Positions 33,044 to 42,320 of a stretch of DNA of 64,000 nt are shown one piece after another. Source of the DNA: Bacteroidetes bacterium 46-16 (GTDB lineage Bacteria; Bacteroidota; Bacteroidia; Chitinophagales; Chitinophagaceae); contig MKUN01000022.1 in NCBI GenBank assembly GCA_001897835.1, positions 1 through 64,000 on the forward strand, in the 5' to 3' direction. Under the pieces are notes generated by a model, which ran no database searches, had not been told where the DNA came from, and saw only the letters and a program-made list of their open reading frames with translations. Each line of letters opens with the position of its first letter. Within the stretch, counting starts at the first letter, position 1. The translations under genes and the position numbers were made by a program.

Positions 33044-33316
33044 ATGACGAAGCGTTTCATAGAACTGGATGAGTTTAAAGGCCTGTCCCTCCTTGAGCAG
33101 CTAAACATACTATACAAAGACGGCGTACATATAGGTAAAAGAACCGTAGACGGTAAGGCGGTGATCCTGTACCAGGTAAATAATTTCTACGCAGAGGTGT
33201 ATTACAAAGTATACAGGAAAGATGTGGCGAAACTGCTTTTGAGCGATAACGTGGAGGTAGTGCAGCCTTACCTGGACCAAATACAGGTAAAAGACCTGGA
33301 CGAATCGCATGAATAA
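33044..33316 (+). CDS. Conserved-looking hypothetical protein, 90 residues
   Basis: This is a soluble 90-residue protein with no signal peptide. Its pattern of alternating strands and helices (VILYQVNNFYAEVYYKVYRKDVAKLLL) is compatible with a small alpha/beta fold. I do not recognise a family. The gene precedes a CheY-like regulator with a 60-nt gap on the same strand, so the two may be linked. Codon usage is again GC-richer than in darTG, so this marks the return to core DNA. Confidence 0.6.
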   Translation: MTKRFIELDEFKGLSLLEQLNILYKDGVHIGKRTVDGKAVILYQVNNFYAEVYYKVYRKDVAKLLLSDNVEVVQPYLDQIQVKDLDESHE

Positions 33317-33376
33317 TACGTAAATGTATTTTAAAGTGTGTAGGATATTCACAATCTTTACATCACAAGCTGTGCT

Positions 33377-33823
33377 ATGACAAAATCTGTACCTTCCAAA
33401 AGCCTTGTATTATATGCGGATGACGACCCGGATGACCTGCACCTGGTGGAGCATGCTTTCAGCGACTATGCACAAACGGTGGAGCTGAAAACATTTATGG
33501 ACGGTGAGGCGCTGCTGCGGTATATAAACGAGTATAAAGATGCCGAGCCTTTCCCCTGCCTGATCATCATTGATATCAACATGCCGCGCATAAACGGTAA
33601 GGAGGTACTGAAAAAGCTGCGGGAAACTGCGGGCTACGAGGATGCCCCCGTGGTATTATTTTCGACCTCTACCCTGCCAGCGGATATGGCATTTGCCAAA
33701 AGTTACGGTGCAGGGTTTATGACCAAGCCCCTGCACTACAGCCAGATATACCAACTGGTGGACAAGATGATAGACCACTGCGCCGATGATGTGAAAAAGT
33801 ACATCAGGAGCACCAGGAAATAA
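33377..33823 (+). CDS. Single-domain response regulator (CheY/Rcp-like)
   Basis: This receiver domain has no output domain (148 residues). The phospho-acceptor is Asp66 in LIIIDINMP, the acidic pair is in YADDDPDD (14-20), and the conserved Lys117 is in GFMTKPLH. A short helical tail (VDKMIDHCADDVKKYIRSTRK) follows. Rcp1-like regulators of this shape work with phytochrome or other hybrid histidine kinases. No kinase gene is in the window, so the partner is unknown. It lies 60 nt after the small hypothetical gene. Confidence 0.9.
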   Translation: MTKSVPSKSLVLYADDDPDDLHLVEHAFSDYAQTVELKTFMDGEALLRYINEYKDAEPFPCLIIIDINMPRINGKEVLKKLRETAGYEDAPVVLFSTSTLPADMAFAKSYGAGFMTKPLHYSQIYQLVDKMIDHCADDVKKYIRSTRK

Positions 33824-33927
33824 GATACCTGCGGCCCGGTGCGGGCTGCTCTCCTCCTCTTGTTAAAACATACCTAAATAACAAAAGTGCCTATACAGCA
33901 TGTAGTGGCGCAGTGTAGCTTTATGCT

Positions 33928-34782
33928 ATGCGTTACTTACTCTGCTTACTACTGATAATCGCACTGGCGGGCTGCCATGAGGCGACACCAACAAATAATA
34001 ACAAGCAAGCTGCTGGCGATGAGGCCTTCTACTCGCAGGCGGTGGGTGACAGCTTCCGGCTAAGGGTGCAATTGCCTGAAAGTTACAACAGCAAGGAACA
34101 CTACCCTGTACTGTACCTTACGGATGCCAATATGTACTACAGCATGATGGCTGCCACCCTGCGCCAATACGAGGAGCTGGGCGCACCGCCCATGATACTG
34201 GTGGGCATAGGCTACAAGGACTTTGAAGCGATGGACTCGCTGCGCAACCGCGACTATACCTGGCCGCTTGCCGATGCCAAAGACAGCTTTGCCGTCAGCG
34301 GCGGCGGGGAGCGCTTCCTCCGCTTCATCAACAGCGAGCTGTGCCCTTATATAGAGCGGCAGTATAGTACCGATACGGGCAAGCGCCTATTATTGGGCCA
34401 TTCGCTGGGGGGCTACTTTACGATGTATGCCCTGCAACAGGCACTGCTGAAAAAGGCGCCTTGCTTTTATGCCTATATCGCGGCAAGCCCCTCGCTGCAC
34501 TACCACCACTACAGCCTGCTTGACGGGCTGGAAAGCAGCGGCACAACAAAGGCCAACACGCAGCTATATGTGACCTATGGTGGCCTGGAGGATGAGGAGG
34601 ATGAGGAGGATGCCGATGAGCCGGGCCTGAGAAAAAATACTGAGGTGCTGGCACAACTAAAACGTTCGCTGGATGGGCGCATCGGCTACCAGCAGGATAT
34701 GTATTCGGCCTTCGGGCATATGGATATGGCCATACCCACCTTTACCAAGGGACTGCAAAAAGTGTTCACGGAAGAAGAATAA
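33928..34782 (+). CDS. Putative esterase lipoprotein (esterase D/IroE-like alpha/beta hydrolase)
   Basis: The lipoprotein signal MRYLLCLLLIIALAGC places the lipid on Cys16. The alpha/beta hydrolase domain has the nucleophile Ser159 in GHSLGG and a late His in FGHMDMA, as in the putative esterase family that includes IroE/BesA siderophore esterases and esterase D. An acidic loop (EDEEDEEDADE, around 220) is unusual and might bind metal. The start ATG and length (284) are typical. It is probably at the periplasmic face of a membrane or on the surface. Substrate unknown. Confidence 0.8.
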   Translation: MRYLLCLLLIIALAGCHEATPTNNNKQAAGDEAFYSQAVGDSFRLRVQLPESYNSKEHYPVLYLTDANMYYSMMAATLRQYEELGAPPMILVGIGYKDFEAMDSLRNRDYTWPLADAKDSFAVSGGGERFLRFINSELCPYIERQYSTDTGKRLLLGHSLGGYFTMYALQQALLKKAPCFYAYIAASPSLHYHHYSLLDGLESSGTTKANTQLYVTYGGLEDEEDEEDADEPGLRKNTEVLAQLKRSLDGRIGYQQDMYSAFGHMDMAIPTFTKGLQKVFTEEE

Positions 34783-34825
34783 TGGATATTCCTTTCTACA
34801 TTTATGTATGTTCGGCATAGCCAAT

Positions 34826-35734
34826 ATGAAACAGTTTTGCATTAGGGTATCGTTGCTCCTGCTTTGCTGCAGCTCCTGCACGTTCAACAAACTGTTTTAC
34901 CAGCCGGAGCGGATGCCCAAACCGCCCGTGAGCTTCCAGCTAAGGAACAGGGAAAAGCATGATACGGTATATGTAAGCATAGCCGACAGTAATTACCAGC
35001 CTGTATTCCGAAATGCGCAGCAGGGGCCCTATGACCCGGGGTATACCCTGGAGAGCGTACGCTTCAGGAGCGGGGATGGCAACCGGCTGAACGGCTGGTG
35101 GCTGAAACCGGGACAAGTAAAGCCCAATGGCATAACGCTGCTGTTCCTGCATGGCAATGGCGGTAATGTGCTCTCGCAGTTCGCAGGGGCAGTACCTTTT
35201 GTGAAGCGGGGCTTCAAGGTATTACTGATCGACTACAGCGGCTATGGCTACTCTGAAGGACACCCGACAAGAAAAAATTTCCTCACGGACGGCAACTCTG
35301 CACTGAGCTACCTGCTGGACCGGCCCGATGTGCATGGCGATAAGATCGTGATCTACGGACAGTCGCTGGGCGGCCACCTCTCGGCCACAGTAGCGGCGCA
35401 AAACGAGGCCCGCATAGACGGGCTGGTGATGGAGGGTGCACCCTCATCGCACAAAGACATAGCGGCTTATATGTCGCGGCCTTTCGGCTTCATGGCACGC
35501 TTGCTGGTGAAGGAGGGCTACTCAGCCAGGGCATCGATAGCGCAATACCACAAGCCACTGCTGCTGATACACAGCAGCGAGGATGGAACAGTGCCCTTCT
35601 TCCTGAGCCATAAGATATACGAGCGGGCTAATGCACCTAAGGAATTCTACGAGATAAAGCATGCCCATATCATGGGCCCGGAGTATTACGCGGACAGCAT
35701 AGCGGGAAAGATCGTAAAGATGGTAAAGGGGTAG
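34826..35734 (+). CDS. Lipoprotein alpha/beta hydrolase (BEM46/YqkD-like)
   Basis: This 302-residue protein has a lipoprotein signal (KQFCIRVSLLLLCCSSC) and an alpha/beta hydrolase domain. The domain shows LLFLHGNGGNV (oxyanion region), the nucleophile Ser in YGQSLGGHL and the catalytic Asp/His in SSEDGTVP and KHAHIMGPEYY, in the order of BEM46/YqkD-type hydrolases. ATG at 34826 starts the signal peptide; the longer frame from 34673 overlaps the preceding esterase gene by more than 100 nt and is rejected. The two hydrolase genes are 43 nt apart on the same strand and may form an operon. Substrate unknown. Confidence 0.82.
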   Translation: MKQFCIRVSLLLLCCSSCTFNKLFYQPERMPKPPVSFQLRNREKHDTVYVSIADSNYQPVFRNAQQGPYDPGYTLESVRFRSGDGNRLNGWWLKPGQVKPNGITLLFLHGNGGNVLSQFAGAVPFVKRGFKVLLIDYSGYGYSEGHPTRKNFLTDGNSALSYLLDRPDVHGDKIVIYGQSLGGHLSATVAAQNEARIDGLVMEGAPSSHKDIAAYMSRPFGFMARLLVKEGYSARASIAQYHKPLLLIHSSEDGTVPFFLSHKIYERANAPKEFYEIKHAHIMGPEYYADSIAGKIVKMVKG

Positions 35735-35764
35735 CTCCTGGCACCGGGGACAGAAAGATGCAGC

Positions 35765-36361
35765 TTATATTCTTTTCAGCCAGCCGGTAACGCTCAGGCG
35801 GGGGCGCGTGGCGGCCATCACTTCGTGCTCCAGGTCATCGCTGCGAAAAAAAACGGCCCTGCCTGATGCAGGTAATATCTTTTGCACCGTATCGTCCTTG
35901 TATACCTGCAACTCACCACCATCAGTATTGAGCCAGTTATCATTGAGGTAAGAGACCAGCGAATACTTGCGTGCCGCATCGTTACGGAACTGGTCTTTGT
36001 GGCGCTTGTAAAAACTGCCTGCCTCGTAATATGCATAATGAAACTCACAGGCATTGATACCGGTATAGCAGCTGCGGTTGAGGTAGTCGATAAACTGATC
36101 GATCATATCGAGAAACTCGAGCTGGTCGGTATCATGATTCTTTTTATCGAGCCAGTATATCTTATCGCCACGCAGATTTTGTTTTGGGTCTTTGAGGGCG
36201 GTACGGTTGCCCACATTGGCCTGTTGCATCAGCCCCTCTGTATGCATACGCATGAGGTTCTGCTGCAACTTTTGCGCAAGTGGCGCTGCAAGAAAAGCAT
36301 CGGATATACCGATCTTACCGGTGACAAAACTCTCTGTCAATTCTTCGAAACGGGCGAGCAT
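35765..36361 (-). CDS. 2-oxoglutarate/Fe(II)-dependent oxygenase (prolyl 4-hydroxylase-like)
   Basis: The C-terminal half carries the double-stranded beta-helix metal site: His and Asp in FYKRHKDQF, a distal His in DDLEHEVM and the 2-oxoglutarate-binding Arg in TRPRLSVTGWL. The N-terminal half is helical. The 198-residue size is close to that of PKHD-type and prolyl 4-hydroxylase family proteins. ATG at 36361 is preferred to an upstream ATG at 36382. No signal peptide is present. The substrate could be a protein or small molecule; neighbours give no clue. It is convergent with the hydrolase gene. Confidence 0.85.
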   Translation of the reverse strand: MLARFEELTESFVTGKIGISDAFLAAPLAQKLQQNLMRMHTEGLMQQANVGNRTALKDPKQNLRGDKIYWLDKKNHDTDQLEFLDMIDQFIDYLNRSCYTGINACEFHYAYYEAGSFYKRHKDQFRNDAARKYSLVSYLNDNWLNTDGGELQVYKDDTVQKILPASGRAVFFRSDDLEHEVMAATRPRLSVTGWLKRI

Positions 36362-36475
36362 AAGCGCGCAAATGTACGCCAATTATTGACATGTATAACT
36401 TACAGAAAATAAATAAAAAAGGGCGATCAGAAGCCGATGTATATCGCAGGATCACAAAGTGTAAAAGGGGCTTAA

Positions 36476-38095
36476 CTACCGTACAAGTGTAACATCGCCC
36501 TTACGAAAGATCTCATCGCCTTTGAGGCAGCGCAGCTTAACGAAATAATAATAGGTACCTGCATCACAAATACGGCCATCGTAAGTACCGTCCCAGCTAT
36601 GGCCAATGGCGGAAGTGTAAAAAACAGGCTGGCCCCATCGGTTGTATATCTCCATATGGAAGGATTGGAGCTCGCCGCTGATCACATTGAAACGGTCGTT
36701 CCGACCATCGCTATTAGGACTAAAGGCTGTGGGTATGGAAAGGATACAATTACAATCGTGTTGCTGAACGCGGAAAGTATCTATCACATCGGGGCAGTGC
36801 CCGGTGGCCCTGACCCAATAGATCCCTGAGGTATTGACAGGCAGGGTTGCCGTAGTATCGCCATTGCTCCAGATGTAGCTGCTGTAACCGGGCGGCGCCT
36901 GTAATTGTAATGGATCGCTGCTGATGCAGGTAGCAGTATCCACCATATCGTTTTGCTGCCTATCGCCTGCTGGTACAGGATTGCCTAAGCCTACCTGGAA
37001 ATGCATGTCGGGATCGGTGGAAAAGCTGAGACTTGTTACGTTACAGGCAGCACCTTTTGCACCAGGATCGTTGATGCGTATCATGAGGTTTTCGTTGGCA
37101 TGTGAGGTATATAGTTTACCGTCCGGGCCAATACGCAGGGTACCATAAGAGCCGCTATCACCTATTGGTGTGGCCGATGCATTAACGGCATCCATATCGG
37201 GCAGCAGGGAAAGATCATACTGTAATATATGCCCCATGAAAGGTGTGACATAAAGCTTATTACCGGTGGGAGAAAAACCGATGCCATAACCATTGGGCAA
37301 AAGCGAATCGAGGGCACGGGCATTACTGATGTGGCCGGTTGCATTGTCGAAAGAAAAGAGCTCAACATGCCCCCAGGACGAACAGGTAGCCAGCAGGCGC
37401 GTATCAGGCGACACTTTTAACTCCCCAAACATATAGCTATTAGAATCGGGTACTGCTGAAGTAGTGGCATAAGAGGAAACCGGCACTGTATCAAGCCCCG
37501 AAGCGCTGATCTTGTAAGCAAGGAACTGGCCGGAGCCATAGCTATGCGTCAGTAACCAGTTGTAACAGCCCGCACCGGCAACAGCGTAGGCCTTCTCGGC
37601 CACATGCGACACCAGCTTCTTATTTTTCACGCTGCTGTCCACATCACCCAGGCCATTGTTGAGGCTCATATCAATAAGGTTATACCGTAGATACCCGGGA
37701 TAAAAACCGGATGCGATAGACTCCACGCAATCAGTAGTGAACAGGTAAAATCTATTGGTATCGTCAATAACGGGTACTATGGTAACGCCCTGTGTAGAGG
37801 AGCCATAATTGATCGCCCAACCACCGGTATTGCCCAGCAGGCCATCGCCATGAGGCATAATGTTACCGTTACGATCCCATACATGATTACCATCGCTGTA
37901 AAAGAGCAGCCGGCCATTTGCATTGCAGGCCGCAGCCGCACCTTCGCTGGTCTGCATATGGGTACGTAACAACAAGGGTATACCGGTACTGAAATCAAGG
38001 CCGCAATTGATACCAAAGGCCCATATGTTATCCTGGCCTTGAGCATATACAGCAACAGGGAGCAGTACAAAAAATACAATACAGATATGTTTCAT
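36476..38095 (-). CDS. T9SS type B sorting domain protein with propeller-like repeats
   Basis: The signal peptide MKHICIVFFVLLPVAVYAQ is followed by a region of about 380 residues with propeller-like repeats (YNWLLTHSYGSGQFLAYKIS, LRIGPDGKLYTSHANENL). The C-terminal 85 residues read SIPTAFSPNSDGRNDRF ... IYNRWGQPVF ... WDGTYDGRICDAGTYYYFVK, a type B (gliding-motility-associated) sorting domain. The protein should be secreted by the T9SS. ATG at 38095 was chosen to begin the signal peptide. The function of the body is unknown. The downstream neighbour is the convergent oxygenase gene. Confidence 0.88.
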   Translation of the reverse strand: MKHICIVFFVLLPVAVYAQGQDNIWAFGINCGLDFSTGIPLLLRTHMQTSEGAAAACNANGRLLFYSDGNHVWDRNGNIMPHGDGLLGNTGGWAINYGSSTQGVTIVPVIDDTNRFYLFTTDCVESIASGFYPGYLRYNLIDMSLNNGLGDVDSSVKNKKLVSHVAEKAYAVAGAGCYNWLLTHSYGSGQFLAYKISASGLDTVPVSSYATTSAVPDSNSYMFGELKVSPDTRLLATCSSWGHVELFSFDNATGHISNARALDSLLPNGYGIGFSPTGNKLYVTPFMGHILQYDLSLLPDMDAVNASATPIGDSGSYGTLRIGPDGKLYTSHANENLMIRINDPGAKGAACNVTSLSFSTDPDMHFQVGLGNPVPAGDRQQNDMVDTATCISSDPLQLQAPPGYSSYIWSNGDTTATLPVNTSGIYWVRATGHCPDVIDTFRVQQHDCNCILSIPTAFSPNSDGRNDRFNVISGELQSFHMEIYNRWGQPVFYTSAIGHSWDGTYDGRICDAGTYYYFVKLRCLKGDEIFRKGDVTLVR

Positions 38096-38170
38096 CAAAG
38101 AGGTAAGCAAGTGTACCCGAAATAAACGAAACAAGACTGTATTTATTTTACCGGGCCTTGCAGGTAATCG

Positions 38171-39049
38171 TTATTCTACTACGAATTTGCCCGCCAGCGT
38201 ACCGAAATGATAGAAGTAAATACCGGCCGCATATTCACTGCTGCTGATGGCGATATCAGTATTACCCTGTACGGGATATTGATGCAGCAATACACCCCTG
38301 CAATCATATACCTGTACGTTGCCATCGGCTGCGGGATCGCTTATGTGGATGGTACCTGTACCGGTAAGCGGATTAGGATAAAGTGTAATCGTCGCTTTGT
38401 TTTCGCTCAACTCTTTTACAGCGAGCGTACTTTCAAGGCAATCGACCGTGTTGTAAGCGGGATTGTGGTACAACCATTCGCCATCCTGCCTGAAGCAGAT
38501 GATGTTTTCGGCACAGTCGCAGGTGGGTTGCAACATGCCAGGACCCAGTAGTCCTCCTACCGATGAATTGCCCATGCCTTCTATCCATGCACCATAAATC
38601 CAGAAGTTGCCATCGTATGACTGGAAGTTGATACGCCTATGAAAAACGCCGGACAGATCTACAGAATCGATAGAACTGACTATGCCGGCAGATCCGGGAT
38701 CATAATCAACTGTATCGCCGGGCTGTACCATAAAGTCGTAGAGCATACGCTCGTGGCCTGCTGCAAAGTCGTAGAAATAGACACGCCTCATGCTATCTTC
38801 ACGCAAGCCCCCCACACATTCTGAAGGCTGAAAGATCGTATCTGCAGATTTGAAGAGCCTGTGATAGTTGAGCAGATTTATCGTAGTGTCCTCGCTGGTG
38901 AGGCCATAGCAAAAGTAGGAGGGTGTAGTATCTCCATTGCCATGGCGTTGTGTCCATATAGTGTTAGATGTCGGGAATGGGATATAGCTCTGTGCCTGTG
39001 CAGAGATCGCTGCCACGAATAATATCAAAAGTATAAAAAGCCTTTTCAT
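38171..39049 (-). CDS. T9SS type A sorting domain protein
   Basis: This 292-residue protein has signal peptide MKRLFILLILFVAAISAQAQ, a body of unknown fold (about 21-210) with several cysteines (QPTCDCAENIICF), and a C-terminal sorting domain (ITLYPNPLTGTGTIHIS ... EYAAGIYFYHFGT). The body resembles many short Chitinophagaceae secreted proteins whose role is unknown. Directly downstream on the same strand is the larger type B protein with a 75-nt gap, so the two may be co-expressed. Confidence 0.87.
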   Translation of the reverse strand: MKRLFILLILFVAAISAQAQSYIPFPTSNTIWTQRHGNGDTTPSYFCYGLTSEDTTINLLNYHRLFKSADTIFQPSECVGGLREDSMRRVYFYDFAAGHERMLYDFMVQPGDTVDYDPGSAGIVSSIDSVDLSGVFHRRINFQSYDGNFWIYGAWIEGMGNSSVGGLLGPGMLQPTCDCAENIICFRQDGEWLYHNPAYNTVDCLESTLAVKELSENKATITLYPNPLTGTGTIHISDPAADGNVQVYDCRGVLLHQYPVQGNTDIAISSSEYAAGIYFYHFGTLAGKFVVE

Positions 39050-39152
39050 ATGCAGGTAAGTTTAAATAATAGTTCGTAATGGTTATCAACAGTATTGACG
39101 TAAACTAAGGTCAAAACGTTAGAACACATTATTTGCCAGCGGCAAAAAGCCT

Positions 39153-40250
39153 TTAAACATTAAACCTGAAGTGGAGCACATCGCCATCCTGCACTATGTA
39201 TTCCTTACCCTCTATGCGCAGACGGCCGTTCTCGCGACAGGCGGCCTCGCTGCCATATTTTACATAGTCGTCATAAGCTATGGTCTCGGCCTTGATGAAG
39301 CCTTTCTCAAAATCGGTATGTATGACACTGGCAGCCTGCGGGGCTTTCCAGCCACGGTGTATGGTCCATGCACGCACTTCCTGCACACCGGCAGTAAAGT
39401 AAGTGATAAGATTGAGCAACTGGTAAGTGGCACGGATGAGGCGATTGAGGCCCGGCTCTTTAAGGCCATACTCGTCAAGGAACACAGCTTTGTCTTCCTC
39501 GTTCTCCATCTCTGATATCTGGGCCTCTATATTGTTGTTCATCACGATAACGCCTGCGCCTTCTTCATTGGCGGCCTTTACCAGCGCTTCGGAGTATTTG
39601 TTGCCTGTCTGTATAGCGGCCTCATCAATATTGGCTACATAGAGCACGGGCTTTTGTGTGAGCAGGAAGAGATCGGCAATAGCCTCGAGGTCTTCACCCT
39701 CAAGTTGCAGGCCGCGTATGTTCTTACCCTGGAAGAGATGATCTTTACATTGCAGGAGCACATCGAGCACACGCTTTGCCTTGGGATCGTTCTTAGCTAT
39801 TTTTTCGGTACGCTGTATCTTCTTCTCTACACTATCAAGATCTTTGAGCTGCAGCTCGGTATCTATTATCTCTTTATCGCTTATGGGGTTGATCTCGCCT
39901 TCTTCGCGTAAGATGTTCTCATCTTCAAAGCAACGGATGACATGCACAATGGCATCGACCTCTCGGATATTGGCCAGGAATTTATTACCAAGACCTTCAC
40001 CTTTACTGGCTCCTTTCACAAGGCCTGCGATATCCACAAATTCAATAGTGGTAGGCACCACGCGCTGTGGCTGCACCAGCTCGGCCAGCTTTGCGAGGCG
40101 CTCATCAGGTACATCGACCTGGCCTACATTGGGCTCTATGGTACAAAAGCGGTAGTTGGAAGCCTGCGCTTTGGCGCTGTTGCTTACCGCGTTGAAAAGG
40201 GTCGATTTACCTACGTTGGGGAGTCCTACTATGCCTGCCTGTAAAGCCAT
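39153..40250 (-). CDS. ychF: Redox-regulated ATPase YchF (Obg-like)
   Basis: YchF/Ola1 is an Obg-superfamily P-loop protein that prefers ATP to GTP. It has 365 residues with G1 GLPNVGKSTLFNAV near the start, FVDIAGLVKGASKGEGLGNKFL (G3/switch) and a C-terminal TGS-like domain (LLNLITYFTAGVQEVRAWTIHRG). It is cytoplasmic and ribosome-associated in characterised cases. A TACTTTTGCGCC box with ATTG 22 nt further upstream lies just ahead of the start codon. The next gene downstream is the T9SS cargo at 38171, separated by 103 nt. Confidence 0.95.
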   Translation of the reverse strand: MALQAGIVGLPNVGKSTLFNAVSNSAKAQASNYRFCTIEPNVGQVDVPDERLAKLAELVQPQRVVPTTIEFVDIAGLVKGASKGEGLGNKFLANIREVDAIVHVIRCFEDENILREEGEINPISDKEIIDTELQLKDLDSVEKKIQRTEKIAKNDPKAKRVLDVLLQCKDHLFQGKNIRGLQLEGEDLEAIADLFLLTQKPVLYVANIDEAAIQTGNKYSEALVKAANEEGAGVIVMNNNIEAQISEMENEEDKAVFLDEYGLKEPGLNRLIRATYQLLNLITYFTAGVQEVRAWTIHRGWKAPQAASVIHTDFEKGFIKAETIAYDDYVKYGSEAACRENGRLRIEGKEYIVQDGDVLHFRFNV

Positions 40251-40270
40251 TTTACTTTAAAAATTTGGCG

Positions 40271-40304
40271 CAAAAGTATGTAAATAATAGCTAAATGGCT
40301 CAAT
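40271..40304 (-). promoter_or_regulatory. Putative promoter of ychF
   Basis: On the minus strand TACTTTTG (40271-40278) fits the -7 TAnnTTTG box. ATTG (40301-40304) lies 22 nt upstream in place of the -33 element, at the long end of accepted spacing. The start codon is about 20 nt beyond the box. Confidence 0.5.
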
Positions 40305-40371
40305 ACCCGGTGAACAATGCCATATGAGCATGCAAGCGCTTAATAATACCAATGCCTGAAATGCAGCATGT

Positions 40372-41121
40372 TCATGACATCGGGTAGCCGGGTTTGGCTT
40401 TGCGCAGGGCCTCTGCCAGTATCCTGCCTACCTTCTCCTTAAGTGCGGGCACATCGGCAAGGGTGAGGCCATCCACTGGTATAGGATCAAGATAAATGGC
40501 CCGATTGCGGCCCGGCCACACTGCCCACCAATGGCTGTAATGCCAGCGGTCGACCGTATCGGGGAAGATCATGGGGAAGATGGGCGTTTGCGCGTTGATG
40601 GCCAGCCTAAAAGCCCCATCGAAGAGCTCTTTTACAGGTTCTGCAGTTTCATTGAATGTGCCTTCAGGAAAAACGAGCACAGAGCTTTCGTACTTCACAG
40701 CCCGCCACATGAGGCGCATACTACGCGCACGGTTGTGCGCGCTATCGCGCTTTACCATGATAACGATCTGCTTATAAATAAAACCCAGCAGGGGCATTGA
40801 CGACATCTCCGCCTTGCCCAGTGCGCGGAAATACCAGGGAATGGCAGAAAAGACCACTACAGTATCCATATAGGAGATATGATTGGCCACTATAACATAA
40901 CGGCGTTGGGGTGGTTTTGGCCCCTGTATGCGCATAGGCATGCCCACTATCAGGAGCCAGAACTGCGACCAGGGCCTGATGATGCGCCATATACTGCGGC
41001 GCGCCCAGGCATTATTGGGAATGCTTACCGCAATAAAGAAGGGGAAAAGCAGGAGCAGGCATACCACAAAGGATAGTATGACCCATGCGGAGTAAAAAGG
41101 CTGCAATAGCTTACGCACCAT
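40372..41121 (-). CDS. plsC: 1-acyl-sn-glycerol-3-phosphate acyltransferase
   Basis: This membrane enzyme makes phosphatidic acid from lysophosphatidate. The acyltransferase motif I is NHISYMD (HX4D), with FPEGTF as motif III. An N-terminal hydrophobic segment (VILSFVVCLLLLFPFFIAVSI) anchors it to the inner membrane. The 249-residue length fits PlsC. It starts 3 nt after the small membrane protein gene, so the two form an operon. The specific acyl donor is unknown. Confidence 0.9.
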   Translation of the reverse strand: MVRKLLQPFYSAWVILSFVVCLLLLFPFFIAVSIPNNAWARRSIWRIIRPWSQFWLLIVGMPMRIQGPKPPQRRYVIVANHISYMDTVVVFSAIPWYFRALGKAEMSSMPLLGFIYKQIVIMVKRDSAHNRARSMRLMWRAVKYESSVLVFPEGTFNETAEPVKELFDGAFRLAINAQTPIFPMIFPDTVDRWHYSHWWAVWPGRNRAIYLDPIPVDGLTLADVPALKEKVGRILAEALRKAKPGYPMS

Positions 41122-41124
41122 AAA

Positions 41125-41586
41125 CTATACGGACATGCCGGGAAACAATGGACGAGCCACCTCGCGACCGGGCCATGGTATAGTGGCCAGTATAATGATC
41201 ATGGCTATGAGCGTGAACCAAAAGAGGCGTTTGAACTTGGAACCATCGGGTATGTTCTTTTTAGTGGCGCTGTAGCCAAGATGCACCAGGATAATGGCCA
41301 CGAGCATGCCTACTGCATGCTCCACTGCAAAAAAGCGGTTATAATTGCTGGCCATAGCCGAGCCACCTGTAAGTACGCTCCACCAGCCGGCAAGCACGTA
41401 CAATACAAGGCCGAGCAATAATTGTATATCACAGCATATCATCAGGAACAGCGCTATGCGTTTATCACCTTTGGCAAATGCTTTCTTACCGTTCATACCG
41501 CCGATGCCCTTTATTATCGCGAGCAATGCGAACAGCAATATCAACCACCTCATTACATTGTGCAGATCAAGAAGCCCTTTTTGCAT
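41125..41586 (-). CDS. Four-helix membrane protein, cytochrome b-like
   Basis: This 153-residue protein has four hydrophobic helices (about 12-30, 45-66, 88-104 and 122-139). His9 (LLDLHNVMRW), His90 (AVEHAVGM) and His102 (LVHLGYSAT) could serve as heme ligands. It is a short Bacteroidota protein often named cytochrome B, but this name rests on weak similarity. The gene lies 3 nt upstream of plsC on the same strand. Function unknown. Confidence 0.6.
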   Translation of the reverse strand: MQKGLLDLHNVMRWLILLFALLAIIKGIGGMNGKKAFAKGDKRIALFLMICCDIQLLLGLVLYVLAGWWSVLTGGSAMASNYNRFFAVEHAVGMLVAIILVHLGYSATKKNIPDGSKFKRLFWFTLIAMIIILATIPWPGREVARPLFPGMSV

Positions 41587-41693
41587 GATATGAAAATTTG
41601 TAAGCTAAGGTAAGGGCTAAAGTCAAAAATCAAAAGGTAAAATTCAAAAAAAGGGTCCGTATCCGGTACATACCTGCCTAGCGATGTGCATTA

Positions 41694-42233
41694 TTACCAG
41701 TTCATCCTTTCCTTCAGCGTGCGGATATGCTCCATATGGTGGCGGCTGTGCCATGCATACAGTGCAGCTACCTCCCAAAGGGGCACATTGCGTTTGTACT
41801 CCGGGTGATAATAAGTGCGCTGCCAGTCGGCCTCACTCATGCTGCGCATCAGGGCACCCCAGCGGCGATGCAAAGCATGCAGCAGGGTTACCGATACATT
41901 AAGCGGAACAGAAAAGTTATCAGGCAGTTCGGCCCAGGCAGCTTCCATGTATGGCTTCACCTGGGGGTTGTCTTCGGTAAGAGCCAGTTTGAAGCGTACA
42001 TAGGCATTCATATGACTATCGGCCAGGTGGTGCACCACCTGGTTAACTGTCCATCCGCCGGGGCGGTAGGGCGTTTGCAACTGCGCTTCATCCAGGTTCT
42101 CTATCACTACATCCAGCCATGATGGCAATGCATCTATTGCAGCCATCCATTCCTGTAACAGCCCGGCATCATGGCTTGCAGGTTTTTCATATTTTCCAAT
42201 GGGGTACTTGAGCAGTTGGAGGTCATCCGTCAT
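41694..42233 (-). CDS. DinB/YfiT-family putative thiol transferase
   Basis: This four-helix-bundle protein of 179 residues has the metal-binding His pattern of the DinB superfamily: one His in HHLADSH (67-73) and two in HSRHHMEH near the C-terminus. The N-terminal KYPIGKY and YRPGGWTVNQVVHHLADSHMN segments match the YfiT/BstA branch (bacillithiol S-transferase in Bacillus). Whether this organism makes bacillithiol is unknown. It is cytoplasmic. A strong terminator lies upstream of it, after MoxR, so it probably has its own promoter. Confidence 0.85.
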   Translation of the reverse strand: MTDDLQLLKYPIGKYEKPASHDAGLLQEWMAAIDALPSWLDVVIENLDEAQLQTPYRPGGWTVNQVVHHLADSHMNAYVRFKLALTEDNPQVKPYMEAAWAELPDNFSVPLNVSVTLLHALHRRWGALMRSMSEADWQRTYYHPEYKRNVPLWEVAALYAWHSRHHMEHIRTLKERMNW

Positions 42234-42263
42234 TTTGAAGCGGGATTTGTTAGCTATGAAAGT

Positions 42264-42298
42264 AAAAAATGTCCCGCACTTTTACAGTAAGGGACATT
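42264..42298 (-). terminator. Terminator after the second MoxR gene
   Basis: AATGTCCC (42268-42275) and GGGACATT (42291-42298) form an 8-bp stem; the A run at 42264-42269 gives a U-tract on the minus strand. It lies between the MoxR stop at 42360 and the DinB gene. Confidence 0.7.
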
Positions 42299-42320
42299 AA
42301 TTCTATTGAGTTAAGTGCAG

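Noticed and set aside
34673-34825. N-terminal extension of the second lipoprotein hydrolase
   Set aside because: It overlaps the preceding esterase gene and precedes the lipoprotein signal peptide that starts at 34826.
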